21,500 bases of DNA from Candidatus Sumerlaeota bacterium (GTDB taxonomy: Bacteria; Sumerlaeota; Sumerlaeia; JADFCT01), in NCBI GenBank assembly GCA_026398575.1, contig JAPLSP010000265.1:1-21500 (forward strand), written 5' to 3'. The stretch's first letter is position 1; each line of letters starts with the position of its first letter. The notes under the pieces are model-generated. The model was not told the DNA's origin. It did no database searches and saw only the letters and a program-made list of their open reading frames with translations. Both the position numbers and the translations under genes were made by a program. Shown piece after piece: positions 8,675-16,994 of the stretch.

Positions 8675-10722
8675 CTCAGCATCACCTGCCCGCCTGTCAC
8701 CGGCACAGCCTGTCCGGTTTCGTATTGCTGCTCCATCAGATAATATATCGCTTTCATCACGTCGGGCGTTGTGCAGCCGCGGCCCATCGGGACTTTTGCC
8801 TCATAAAACTTGCGCACGTCCTCGATGGTTTTTGCGCCGGGGACTTTGTGTGTTCTCAAATACTGCATGAACAAGCCATTCTTCGGATCGGACCAGAGCG
8901 GGCCGTCGAAAAAATTGCCGGGGCAGATCGAGTTGACCTTGATGCCGTCTTCGATCAATTCCAGCGCGAACGATTGCGTCAGGCCGATGCCGCCGAATTT
9001 GCTGCCCGCGTATGCGCCGTTTTTGTTCGAGCCCTGCAAGCCGGATTTGCTGTTGATCTGAATAATATCGGACCGGTACGACCGATCCGCCTGATGCTGC
9101 GCGCTCAGGATCGGCGCGGCGTTTTGCACGCACACGAAATAGCCCTTGTAGTTCACCGCCGTGACAAAGTCGAAATCCTTCTCAGGCTGCGCCTTAACGC
9201 TTCCGGCCTTCAGCACGCCCGCGTTCGACACGAACAAATCAAATCCGCCATACGCGCGGACGATCTGATGGATCGCATCGGCCACCGATGCGCCCGCTGT
9301 CACGTTGACCGCCAGGCCGATGGAGCGTCCGGCGCCATATTGGCAGCAGAGGGCTTCTGCGGCGTCTTGCGCTCCGGCAGCATTGATGTCGAGCAATGCC
9401 ACATGCGCGCCTTGCGCCGCCAAATCCTGCGCGATCTCCAAGCCGAATCCCTGCGCTGCGCCTGTCACGATGGCGACCTTGCCGACGATGCGTCCCAGTG
9501 GTCCCTGTCCCGCTGCGACCGCCCGGCGATAGGATTCCACTTCCCAATTCTCGATGAATTCGGCGTCGCGCTTCGCGAGCGGCGCGAAGCCGCCCAAGCG
9601 CGCCGCGCCCGTCATTACCTTGATCGCATCGAGGTAAACCGCGCGCGCCGTGCTTGCGGATTTATAGTCTTTGCCCGCGCAAAAGATTCCCACTCCCTCG
9701 ACGATGACAACGATGGGAGCGAAGCCTTTCATCGCGCGATAATCCGCAATGGCGGCGCGCAACCGAGCAGTGAGATCATTGGCCGCTTCGCCTTTCTTCG
9801 GCGTGATCCATAGCGGCAGCGATTTGCAGTAAACAATCTGGTCTGGCGACAGCGCCCCGGCGAGCGCCGCGGATTTGCCTTTCGCGCCCGCTGCCAGCGA
9901 AAGCGCCACCTCGCCATCCTCAAATGTCACGACGCGTGGCGCTCCATCTTCGGCAAGCAACAATCGCAGAGCAGGCGCGACAATATTGACGAGCGCACGC
10001 TTTGATTCGGGCGCGGCTGGCTTCATGGCGCCAAACGCGGTCTTGGCGCCGGCGGATTTCAGCCTCTTGCCAATCTTCACAAAGATCGCTTCCATCCGGC
10101 GGCGCAGTTCCTCAGGCGTCTCGCCGCCGACGATCAATCCATGGTTCTGCATGACGATATAGGGCGGGCATGCGCGTCCCGTGCGCTTTGCATATTGCGT
10201 CATTTTCTCGTGCAGCATCTGCGCCAGCGCGTAGCCGGGGTCAACGTATGGCGCCCATATAAAATCGTCGCCCAAAAGCTCCTTCGCAATAGCCAACCCC
10301 TTGCGGCAGCACGAGATCATGTTCACCGGCGTGGGATGAAAATGCAGGACGTATGTCGAGGGGATGAGGTTGTGCAGCAGACTCTCGACCGACGGGCGCT
10401 GGCCGCGTTCCGGGTGAACGCGCGAGGCATAGATTTGGTTCTTAAAAAATTCCTCTCGCGCCTTGACGTCCTTGGGCGCAGGTGTTTTCAGCACTGCGTC
10501 AAGCCGCGCGCGATTGAGTTCCACGAATCCCTCCGCGCCGATGTCCGCCAGCGTCGTGCCGCTGCCCTTGATAAAAAGGCTCCCGCCCTTCTTGCACGAA
10601 GTATTGCCGCCCCCGGCCAGAACCATTTCCGGGTCCGAGCCATAGTGGCGCGAGAGTTTTACAAGAATACTGATCGGGTCTTCTTTTGCCGCGAATTTGG
10701 GCCATTCCTGTGACAACGACAT
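8671..10722 (-). CDS. Bifunctional class II aldolase / short-chain dehydrogenase (rhamnulose-1-phosphate aldolase / lactaldehyde dehydrogenase type)
   Basis: A 683-aa two-domain protein. Residues 1 to about 400 are a class II (zinc) aldolase: VLAGGGNTSCK, the metal-site HFHP at 127-130, and MQNHGLIVGG with His194. Residues 412-683 are a short-chain dehydrogenase with a TGAAQGFG cofactor loop at 420-427, SNAG at 499-502, and catalytic Tyr571 and Lys575 in YAGSK. This fusion is known for L-rhamnose breakdown, where the aldolase splits rhamnulose-1-phosphate to DHAP and lactaldehyde and the dehydrogenase oxidises the aldehyde; related fusions may act on fuculose phosphate. Isomerase and kinase genes are not in the window. 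AAAGG precedes the ATG at 10722. It starts 12 bp after the PHP-like gene, so the two are an operon. The stop overlaps a convergent gene. Confidence 0.9.
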   Translation of the reverse strand: MSLSQEWPKFAAKEDPISILVKLSRHYGSDPEMVLAGGGNTSCKKGGSLFIKGSGTTLADIGAEGFVELNRARLDAVLKTPAPKDVKAREEFFKNQIYASRVHPERGQRPSVESLLHNLIPSTYVLHFHPTPVNMISCCRKGLAIAKELLGDDFIWAPYVDPGYALAQMLHEKMTQYAKRTGRACPPYIVMQNHGLIVGGETPEELRRRMEAIFVKIGKRLKSAGAKTAFGAMKPAAPESKRALVNIVAPALRLLLAEDGAPRVVTFEDGEVALSLAAGAKGKSAALAGALSPDQIVYCKSLPLWITPKKGEAANDLTARLRAAIADYRAMKGFAPIVVIVEGVGIFCAGKDYKSASTARAVYLDAIKVMTGAARLGGFAPLAKRDAEFIENWEVESYRRAVAAGQGPLGRIVGKVAIVTGAAQGFGLEIAQDLAAQGAHVALLDINAAGAQDAAEALCCQYGAGRSIGLAVNVTAGASVADAIHQIVRAYGGFDLFVSNAGVLKAGSVKAQPEKDFDFVTAVNYKGYFVCVQNAAPILSAQHQADRSYRSDIIQINSKSGLQGSNKNGAYAGSKFGGIGLTQSFALELIEDGIKVNSICPGNFFDGPLWSDPKNGLFMQYLRTHKVPGAKTIEDVRKFYEAKVPMGRGCTTPDVMKAIYYLMEQQYETGQAVPVTGGQVMLS

Positions 10723-10734
10723 GATACAACCTTT

Positions 10735-12012
10735 CTAGCCAAGATATTTTTTGATCACCGCCGCGCCCATGCGCGCGAAGGCGGTGATGCGCTCATCGGC
10801 GCTTTTGTATTGCGGATTGGGCGCGCCGTCCGCGTTGACGAATCCGCATTCGCCGTGTAGCGTCAGGAACTGATGCGCGGCCACGACGCAGGCGCCTTCC
10901 CAGAAGATGTCTTTCACTTCCTCCGGAACCGGCGCCCCTTTGAGGCACGCGGGCTCGAGCGCAATCAGATCGAGCGTATTATGCTCTGTCCCGCCGACGA
11001 CCGCAAGCCCTGCCGCGCGCATGGCCTTCACATATTGCGCCAGGACTTCGGGCGTGTTGCGGATGGGGATGAACTCGGCTATGTGGATGTTGCGCGCCTT
11101 GAGGTTCGCGATCAGCGTGGCGATTGGCGCCTCGTAGGGGCAGATCGGCTTTGTGCCGTCGGCCAGGGTGGGGTAGCATGGGATGCCGCCCAAATCCAGG
11201 ACCAGCTGATACGCTTCCTCGAAAGACACAAATTTCTCAGGCGCATATGCCGGCTTGCCCGCTTTCATCAGGTGCGAACGGATTTCGCCCTGAATGGCGA
11301 CGTGGTCATTCGGCGCGGCTTTCGACGGCGCGCCGAAGAGGCGTTCGAGCAGCGAGGCGCGTTCGGCGGCGGGTACGCGCGCGAACAACGCCTCCTGATA
11401 GGCCTGGCATATATGGCGCTCCTGCAAATAGATCGAATCGCGCGGGCTGCCGTGGCGGCGCGCTACCATGTCAATGGCGTCTTCGGAGGTGAGACGCAAA
11501 TCGAGGCCGCGCTCGGTGAAGACTTCTCCGATGCGCCGCGTCATCGTCTCCATCCGCGCCGCGACGTTCGTGCGAATCCAGTCGAGCTTATCCTTCGCGC
11601 GCGCCGGCATGTCGCCGATCCGCATAACGCCCTTGCCGCAAAAATAGTAGCGCCCCGGATTGCCCGGATCGTTGACCTTGACCCCGCCGCGCGCCAGTTC
11701 ATCCACCAGCGCAATGACCTCGAGTCCGAAGAGCGGAAAGATTCTCTTCTCCCTCGCGCGCGCGGCGAAATCGCCATAGACGCGGTAGTCATAGTAATTC
11801 GTCACTCCCACCACGCGCACATCCTGCTCCGCCGCCAAATCAACCGCCTGCGCAACGCTCTCGAAGGCGGAAAAGTTGGGGGGGAGGTGGATGTGGGAGT
11901 TGCTTTGCAATCGCGCGGCCGGGCCGCATCCTGTTTTGGCAAGTGCCTTTATCCCTTCGACTGTTTCCATGTCGCGAATGGCATCTAATTCCTTTGTCAA
12001 TACTGAATTCAT
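10735..12012 (-). CDS. PHP-superfamily-like putative metal-dependent hydrolase
   Basis: A 425-aa protein that I cannot assign to a characterised enzyme. It has features of the PHP (polymerase and histidinol phosphatase) fold: an early HxH in SNSHIHLPPNFSAF (His40, His42), GVTNYYDY, FPLFGLEVIALVDEL with a candidate metal-binding Glu, and a late VVGGTEHNTLDLIALEP. It could be a metal phosphoesterase or other hydrolase. Being 12 bp upstream of the rhamnulose-phosphate-aldolase-type fusion suggests a role in deoxysugar catabolism. I chose the ATG at 12012 (MNSVLTKELDAIR), which has AAAGGA at good spacing. The longer frame to 12096 would overlap the end of the upstream secreted-protein gene and adds residues with no family character. 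No signal peptide, so cytoplasmic. Confidence 0.72.
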   Translation of the reverse strand: MNSVLTKELDAIRDMETVEGIKALAKTGCGPAARLQSNSHIHLPPNFSAFESVAQAVDLAAEQDVRVVGVTNYYDYRVYGDFAARAREKRIFPLFGLEVIALVDELARGGVKVNDPGNPGRYYFCGKGVMRIGDMPARAKDKLDWIRTNVAARMETMTRRIGEVFTERGLDLRLTSEDAIDMVARRHGSPRDSIYLQERHICQAYQEALFARVPAAERASLLERLFGAPSKAAPNDHVAIQGEIRSHLMKAGKPAYAPEKFVSFEEAYQLVLDLGGIPCYPTLADGTKPICPYEAPIATLIANLKARNIHIAEFIPIRNTPEVLAQYVKAMRAAGLAVVGGTEHNTLDLIALEPACLKGAPVPEEVKDIFWEGACVVAAHQFLTLHGECGFVNADGAPNPQYKSADERITAFARMGAAVIKKYLG

Positions 12013-12082
12013 GACAAATCCTTTGAAGAGAATCTCTGGTGAACATGCATCGGCGGTAAAGAGAACATGCAAATGGTATTGG

Positions 12083-13051
12083 TCACTTTTCCTCAAACAG
12101 TGGCGAACGTTTCAGGTGAAAGTCGCATCGTCCCGGGTAGAATCCCTCATGATAGCGTTGATCATTAAGATATGCATTCTCGAATCCTGGCGCTGAGACT
12201 TGAATAAAAGTTCCTGGCAGAATGAAACCTTTGTGTTCATACGCGCCCCCGTCTCTTGCAGGCCTGATTTCCAGGAAGCTATTTATCCCGTTATAGGTTG
12301 TGGATTCATGGATCCAAATCACAGGTTCCACCCAATAATCATCTTCGTACGAAACTCTCCCGAAGATTTTGGCCCTGTCGTCCGGCAGCATTTTGGCCGA
12401 ATACCAGTATTTTTTTATTTCCGGGGATAGCGTCGGATCTGCCTTCCTCATCAGCCACTCACCTTTCGGCGCTGTTTGTGTCATTAGCCAATGATAGCCA
12501 TTTTTCTTGAAGGTGATTCCATCAATAAAGGATTGACAAACTCGCTCGATTCGATATCGTCCATCCGCGCCAGTGGCGCCAGTTGTGGCCCAAAGCTCGC
12601 CTCCAAAACCCGTATGGCTATCAAAAGGAACGCTATAATCAATCTGAATACTGGCGGATGAAATCGGCAGATTCTCCATATCACAAACAATTCCCTCAAT
12701 GGCGCCTCCTGAAGTAAGTTGAATTGTGCAGGAGGATAAATCACGAGGGAAGCTGTCGGGGCTTATGTACGCACTATGCTTCTCACCGGCGAGGATAATT
12801 ATATGATACCGCACCCAAATTCTGTCTCCCTCCTGATCTTTCAATACGCTTACCCAACCTTGTCTGTTTGGCCGCATGGTTCCCATCAAATAGGCCGTCG
12901 CTCCAGTAGCGGGTTTGCCATCCGGCATCAAAACCTGGCAGAGCAAGGAGTGCGTAGTTGGCTCGGCGCAAACGCTGAGCCAACCAGCGCTATATAGTAT
13001 CAGTGCGCTTATGACAAGCAATGCGGCGAATGATTCCTTCAGTTTGCACAT
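12083..13051 (-). CDS. Secreted protein with carboxypeptidase-regulatory-like (CnaB-type) repeats
   Basis: A 322-aa protein with a clear N-terminal signal sequence (MCKLKESF, then a hydrophobic AALLVISALILY run, with likely cleavage around residue 29 after VCA). The mature part looks like successive beta-sandwich units of the carboxypeptidase-regulatory type: CQVLMPDGKPATGATAYL, GAIEGIVCDMENLPISSASI with GADGRYRI, and IFGRVSYEDDYWVEPVIW. No catalytic motif is visible, so a binding or structural role outside the cytoplasm is likely. The start overlaps the last 13 bases of the upstream beta-propeller gene and has a good GAAAGGA, so the two are translationally linked. The DNA is visibly more AT-rich than the neighbouring metabolic genes. 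Confidence 0.7.
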   Translation of the reverse strand: MCKLKESFAALLVISALILYSAGWLSVCAEPTTHSLLCQVLMPDGKPATGATAYLMGTMRPNRQGWVSVLKDQEGDRIWVRYHIIILAGEKHSAYISPDSFPRDLSSCTIQLTSGGAIEGIVCDMENLPISSASIQIDYSVPFDSHTGFGGELWATTGATGADGRYRIERVCQSFIDGITFKKNGYHWLMTQTAPKGEWLMRKADPTLSPEIKKYWYSAKMLPDDRAKIFGRVSYEDDYWVEPVIWIHESTTYNGINSFLEIRPARDGGAYEHKGFILPGTFIQVSAPGFENAYLNDQRYHEGFYPGRCDFHLKRSPLFEEK

Positions 13052-14553
13052 AACGAAATCCTTTCCTGTGCTCTGCTTTCAATCTCCGTCAATCGCCACA
13101 TCGGCGCCGTCGGGCGCAGGCGCAAATCCAGAATGCGAATGGGCGCCGGCTGGCCGTCAACGGCGGGCGAATCCTGGAGAAAAATGGAAAGGATTTCGCT
13201 TTGCTGGAAGCGATACAGGTCGCCGAGGACTTCGTTATAGAAAGGGCCATTGGCTGTGTAGATCACGCTCCAATCCGCCCACTGCGCGGCGGCGGTGGCG
13301 GCGGCTACTTTCAGTTTACCTGATGAATTAAAGATCAAGTAGGCGTTGCTCTGGCGGTCGAAAAACAGCTTGGGGCGGTTGCTGGTATTGACGGTAGCCG
13401 GCAGTGTGAATTCATGCCAGGCGCCGTCATCACCGCGCCAATAGTGGAAACAGCGATCGAAACTATAGACCTTTGCGCTCCCCGTCGTCACGCGATGCGC
13501 CATGACGGTATGGATGCGCCCGCGCGCGTCCACGGCTTGCGTTTGCTGGTTGATCATTCCCAGCCCGGCGCTGATCGGCCAAATCTTGATCGCCGTCGTG
13601 TTCAAATCCATATTACTGGTTGCGGTCTGCCCCGGCTGGCACTGCGCGACCACAAGCCCGTCGTTGTTGCGCCATGTCAGGCCCTCGTCGTCGCTGTAGG
13701 CGTAACACAGGTCATGGTTGCAGTAGCCGCCGTTCTGTTCGCGCCAGCACCATGTCACATGGAGCCGCCCATCGCCGCCGTAATGCATGCCGTTGATGTA
13801 GGCGTTGCGGCGGTCGCTATAGGGCGGGGTGTTGGTGGCAAGATACGAGTCCGTATAGCGTCCGTTGCGAAGGATAAGCGAGTGCCCGTTCTTCCAAAGC
13901 CCGGTGGCCGGGTCGTAGGTCCATATCCAGTAATCGCCGTTGCCGCTTCCGCCCAGGCGGCAGTTGAATTGCATCTTGTTTCCCGGCGCGATGAAGAACT
14001 GCGGATAGCAGACGGCGCTCACCGTCTTGCTGGTTTCCAGATAATTCCGCATGGCGCCGAACAGCAAGGCGCTCCAGCTCGTGACCGCGTCGGGATTCGA
14101 GGCGACGCCCGTCTGCGACCGGCGATAATGCAGGGTGTCATTATGATGGTCGAATGCCAGGTGGATGGTTCCATCGCCGGGACACACGCCTATCGAAACT
14201 ATATTGTGCACGTCCTTCAATCCGCCGCCTTTGAAGACATAGTCCGTGAGTTCGGCAGTCTGCCACGGCGAGGCGGGAAGTTTTCGCCGCGCGACGCAAA
14301 CATGCAACCGGCTGTTATAATAGGCGACGTATTGCCAGCCTTTGTGCGATATGACGGCGTCCTGCTGAAACGATTCGCCATTGATGCACGTGCCGTAGGT
14401 CCCCGTTGTCAAGGTAAGCCCGGCGGTATCCACAACCGTGTTGCTCAGTGTCAGCGGATAAAAAACGGCGTCGCCATGGCAAACGCTGGCTGTTCCTATA
14501 CTGAGGCAGTAGGCAATGATGAACACTCTGATTGGGCTGGGAAGGCTTTTCAT
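13039..14553 (-). CDS. Secreted BNR_4-family beta-propeller protein, putative polysaccharide-active enzyme
   Basis: A 504-aa protein with an N-terminal signal peptide (hydrophobic VFIIAYCLSIGTASV, probable cleavage near residue 28). It has the BNR_4 family core: DVHNIVSIGVCPGDGTIHLA followed by FDHHNDTLHYRRS, with His116, His136, His137 and His142, and later CRLGGSGNGDYWIWTYDP and YSDDEGLTWRNNDG (an Asp-box-like motif). Related seven-bladed propellers include ulvan lyases and similar uronate- or rhamnose-active enzymes, so action on a plant or algal polysaccharide outside the cytoplasm is plausible, but the substrate cannot be read from sequence. The start at 14553 directly abuts the TAG stop of the HEPN-like gene (TAGATG) with only a weak GTGGA, suggesting coupled translation. 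Its end overlaps the next secreted-protein gene by 13 bp. Confidence 0.85.
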   Translation of the reverse strand: MKSLPSPIRVFIIAYCLSIGTASVCHGDAVFYPLTLSNTVVDTAGLTLTTGTYGTCINGESFQQDAVISHKGWQYVAYYNSRLHVCVARRKLPASPWQTAELTDYVFKGGGLKDVHNIVSIGVCPGDGTIHLAFDHHNDTLHYRRSQTGVASNPDAVTSWSALLFGAMRNYLETSKTVSAVCYPQFFIAPGNKMQFNCRLGGSGNGDYWIWTYDPATGLWKNGHSLILRNGRYTDSYLATNTPPYSDRRNAYINGMHYGGDGRLHVTWCWREQNGGYCNHDLCYAYSDDEGLTWRNNDGLVVAQCQPGQTATSNMDLNTTAIKIWPISAGLGMINQQTQAVDARGRIHTVMAHRVTTGSAKVYSFDRCFHYWRGDDGAWHEFTLPATVNTSNRPKLFFDRQSNAYLIFNSSGKLKVAAATAAAQWADWSVIYTANGPFYNEVLGDLYRFQQSEILSIFLQDSPAVDGQPAPIRILDLRLRPTAPMWRLTEIESRAQERISLCAN

Positions 14554-15111
14554 CTATCCACATAAATAGTCAACGGCAGAATTCGGCAACTCATCCAAAA
14601 CCGCGACAAAGCAGGCATGAAGAAAGGAATATAGCTCTAAAATAGCGGGTTGGTTGGTTTCCCATTCGTCAAAATCGAAGATGGCAGGAACTTGAATCGT
14701 GATCCCGATGCTTCCATCCGGCAGCAAGCGCCGTTCCTCCCATGGATATTCCGAGTTAAAATGTTCTTTGTCCTGGGGAGCCAACCCAACAACAGCTTGA
14801 GCTGCATCGCTAAGACGCTCCAGATATTTCCTTATTTCATGGTCGTTTCTATTTGCACAAGCATACTTAACCTCTGGAAAGCTCTCAGGGCGGTCATACG
14901 CTTTGTTGATGAGCTCCTTGAATGCGGTATGGGATTGTTTTGGGGAACGTAATCCATCCGATTCAAGCGCTTTAGCCAGTTTCTCTGTTGCCATTTGAAG
15001 ATAATGAAAACGATGGCACCCCTCGATCTCTTTATTGCGCGCAAGATAGCGAAACATGCAATAATCATAGAACGCCTGCCATAAAAGCGCAGTGCGCCAA
15101 TTGTGGATCAT
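14554..15111 (-). CDS. HEPN-like alpha-helical protein of unknown function
   Basis: A 185-aa, mostly helical protein. The segment HYLQMATEKLAKAL (about 36-49), followed by SHTAFKELINKAY, resembles HEPN-domain proteins, where helices carry an aligned Arg/His pair in RNase members. RSPKQSH (Arg55 to His61) fits the loose R-x4-6-H spacing, but its place in the fold is not certain. HEPN proteins often pair with MNT nucleotidyltransferases, and an MNT gene lies 1.9 kb upstream on the same strand, beyond lpdA. I place the start at the ATG at 15111, which has AAGGAG seven bases upstream, rather than at 15180, which would overlap the previous gene by 58 bp. It follows the 146-aa gene by 11 bp, and its ribosome binding site overlaps that gene's stop. 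Confidence 0.62.
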   Translation of the reverse strand: MIHNWRTALLWQAFYDYCMFRYLARNKEIEGCHRFHYLQMATEKLAKALESDGLRSPKQSHTAFKELINKAYDRPESFPEVKYACANRNDHEIRKYLERLSDAAQAVVGLAPQDKEHFNSEYPWEERRLLPDGSIGITIQVPAIFDFDEWETNQPAILELYSFLHACFVAVLDELPNSAVDYLCG

Positions 15112-15122
15112 GAGACAGCTCC

Positions 15123-15563
15123 TTAGATCGAATGCGTTTTGCGCTGGTATATCCTGATCGCGTTGTCCCAATTTCCCCAACCATCCGGCACGGCAAGCCG
15201 TCTTTTTTCCTTTGGAAGAATCAATGCAAGCTCACAATCATATTGAAACTTGCTCCTTGGAAGCGCAGCTAGATACAAAGGCCGGATGCGGTCTCTATTC
15301 CCAAGAGTATCCGTTTTGACTTCCAGGAATCGAATTACTCTTTCCTCCTTGTCGGGAAAGAATAATATCTCTTTCACTGATGGAGTTGATTTTGCGTGCA
15401 TACTTGCCAGTTGTTCTGCGGCGTGCCAGTATTCCGAAGCCATGGAAATCCTGGCGGCTCTTTCCTGTAGCCGGGATATTGTGGTTTTACCAGCAGTATG
15501 TTTGCGCGAAGCTTGGGCAAGGGATTTTCCTGCAATATTGCCAATTGCCTTTTTCTTTGCCAT
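15123..15563 (-). CDS. Uncharacterised 146-aa protein, partner of the HEPN-like gene
   Basis: I do not recognise a named family. The first 40 residues are basic and probably helical or disordered (MAKKKAIGNIAGKSLAQASR). The rest is a compact alpha/beta domain: SVKEILFFPDKEERVIRFLEV, a short loop, then ELALILPKEKRRL and a Trp-rich tail VPDGWGNWDNAIRI. This general arrangement (a beta strand pair, then a LPxGWD-like end) recalls small hypothetical proteins often encoded beside another small gene. It lies 15 bp after the lpdA stop with a strong AGGAG site, and 11 bp before the HEPN-like gene, so the two appear to be a unit inserted behind lpdA. It could be the regulator or antitoxin of the HEPN-like protein, but that is a guess from layout. 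Confidence 0.65.
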   Translation of the reverse strand: MAKKKAIGNIAGKSLAQASRKHTAGKTTISRLQERAARISMASEYWHAAEQLASMHAKSTPSVKEILFFPDKEERVIRFLEVKTDTLGNRDRIRPLYLAALPRSKFQYDCELALILPKEKRRLAVPDGWGNWDNAIRIYQRKTHSI

Positions 15564-15578
15564 TTTCTTGCTCCTATA

Positions 15579-16994
15579 TTAGAGATCAGCAGCGATTCTC
15601 AATGTCTTTCGCGGCGGCAGATGCAACCCCATTCCGAGCGCGTCTTCAGCAGCCTCTTTCAGCGATTCGCTGATCGAAGGATGCGCAATGATAAGGTCTG
15701 CCAGATCGTGGGTCGAGGCTTTTTTATGAAGCAAGGCGCCCGCCGCTCCGATGCATTCGGTGGCATTATGGCCCAGGATATGCACGCCGAGCAGTTCATC
15801 GGTTTCGCGATGGCGGATGACCTTGGCGAAGCCCTCCGTGGCGGCGACGGCCATCGCCTTGCCGAGGTAGCCGATCGGGAAATAGCCGATGGAAACGGGA
15901 ATGCTCTTGGCGCGCGCCTCTTGCTGCGTCATGCCTACGGCGCCGATTTCAGGGAAGGTGTAAACGGCGCCCGGTATCGGCGCCGTGAAAGCTTCGCGAT
16001 GGCCGAGCGCGTTCTTCACCGCCGCCACGCCATGCGCCGAGGCTGCGTGCGCCAGCAGACAGCGCCCGTTCGCGTCGCCGATGCAATAGATGTCCTTGAC
16101 GGATGTCTCCATGAATTCATTGACTCGCACAAACCCGCGCTCGGTCGCCAAGCCGACGCTCTCCAGCCCCAACTCGTTCGTATTTGGGCGGCGTCCGACG
16201 GCGACCAGCATGCGCTCCGAGGTCACAGCCTGACCGGTGGAGAGCTGCGCATGGCAGCCTTTCTCGTCCGTCTTCAGACTCTCGACTTTCGTGTTCAGAT
16301 GGATCGCGATCCGGCGTTTCCTGAAAATTTCGGCCATCGTATCGCCAATCTGCTCGTCCATCTCGGGCAGCAGGCGCGGCATCATCTCGATGACGGTGAT
16401 CTCGACGCCGAACTCGCGCATCATACATGCGAATTCGCAGCCAATGACGCCGCCGCCAACGATCATCAAACTTTTCGGCAACGCCTTCCAGTGCAACGCG
16501 TCGTCGCTGGTACATATCACTTCGGGATTATCGGGCCAGCCCGGAATGCGTCCGGGGACCGAACCGACGGCGAGAATAGTCTTCGACGCCGTGAAGGTTT
16601 CAGTCTCGCCTTTGGCATTCGTCACCGCGATCTTCCCCGCGCCGTCGAGTTTTCCGCGCCCGCTATAGAGTTTCACTTTGCGGCCATTGAGCAGGTTTTT
16701 AATACCCGCGCGCAAGTTAGCCAAAACCTTGTCTTTGTGTTTCTGGATCGCAGGCCAATCCGCCGCTGCTTCACCCGCCACCTTGACGCCCAGCGCGCCG
16801 GCGTGCGCAATGTGATACATCAGCTCGGCTGAAGCCAGCAGCGCCTTGGAAGGAATGCAGCCATTGTTGAGGCATGTCCCCCCCAGGTGCGATTGTTCCA
16901 CGATGGCGACGCTTGCGCCCATCTGCGCGGCCTTTAGCGCCGCCACATATCCCCCCGGCCCGGCGCCTAGAATTGCGATATCAAAGTGTTCCAT
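15579..16994 (-). CDS. lpdA: Dihydrolipoyl dehydrogenase (E3)
   Basis: A 471-aa FAD flavoprotein that reoxidises the dihydrolipoyl arm of 2-oxoacid dehydrogenase complexes using NAD+. It has the FAD loop GAGPGG (10-15), the redox disulfide GGTCLNNGCIPSK with Cys41 and Cys46, a second dinucleotide loop IVGGGVIGCEFA, the FAD-binding CIGDAN segment, and the C-terminal catalytic AHPSISE with His438 and Glu443. Length is normal for the family. It presumably serves the E2 encoded at 19819-21500, which is unusual because seven genes lie between them. The ATG shares its A with the TAA stop of the MNT gene (TAATG), which suggests reinitiation, and the only ribosome binding site is a distant GAAAGG. 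A cassette of two uncharacterised genes follows immediately. Confidence 0.96.
   Translation of the reverse strand: MEHFDIAILGAGPGGYVAALKAAQMGASVAIVEQSHLGGTCLNNGCIPSKALLASAELMYHIAHAGALGVKVAGEAAADWPAIQKHKDKVLANLRAGIKNLLNGRKVKLYSGRGKLDGAGKIAVTNAKGETETFTASKTILAVGSVPGRIPGWPDNPEVICTSDDALHWKALPKSLMIVGGGVIGCEFACMMREFGVEITVIEMMPRLLPEMDEQIGDTMAEIFRKRRIAIHLNTKVESLKTDEKGCHAQLSTGQAVTSERMLVAVGRRPNTNELGLESVGLATERGFVRVNEFMETSVKDIYCIGDANGRCLLAHAASAHGVAAVKNALGHREAFTAPIPGAVYTFPEIGAVGMTQQEARAKSIPVSIGYFPIGYLGKAMAVAATEGFAKVIRHRETDELLGVHILGHNATECIGAAGALLHKKASTHDLADLIIAHPSISESLKEAAEDALGMGLHLPPRKTLRIAADL

Noticed and set aside
12013..12096. Upstream start for the PHP-like gene at 12096
   Set aside because: It overlaps the end of the upstream gene, while the ATG at 12012 has a good AAAGGA site.
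15112..15180. Upstream start for the HEPN-like gene at 15180
   Set aside because: It overlaps the preceding gene by 58 bp, and the ATG at 15111 has a strong AAGGAG site.
15498..16832. 444-aa plus-strand open frame
   Set aside because: It is antisense to lpdA, whose motifs are unmistakable.
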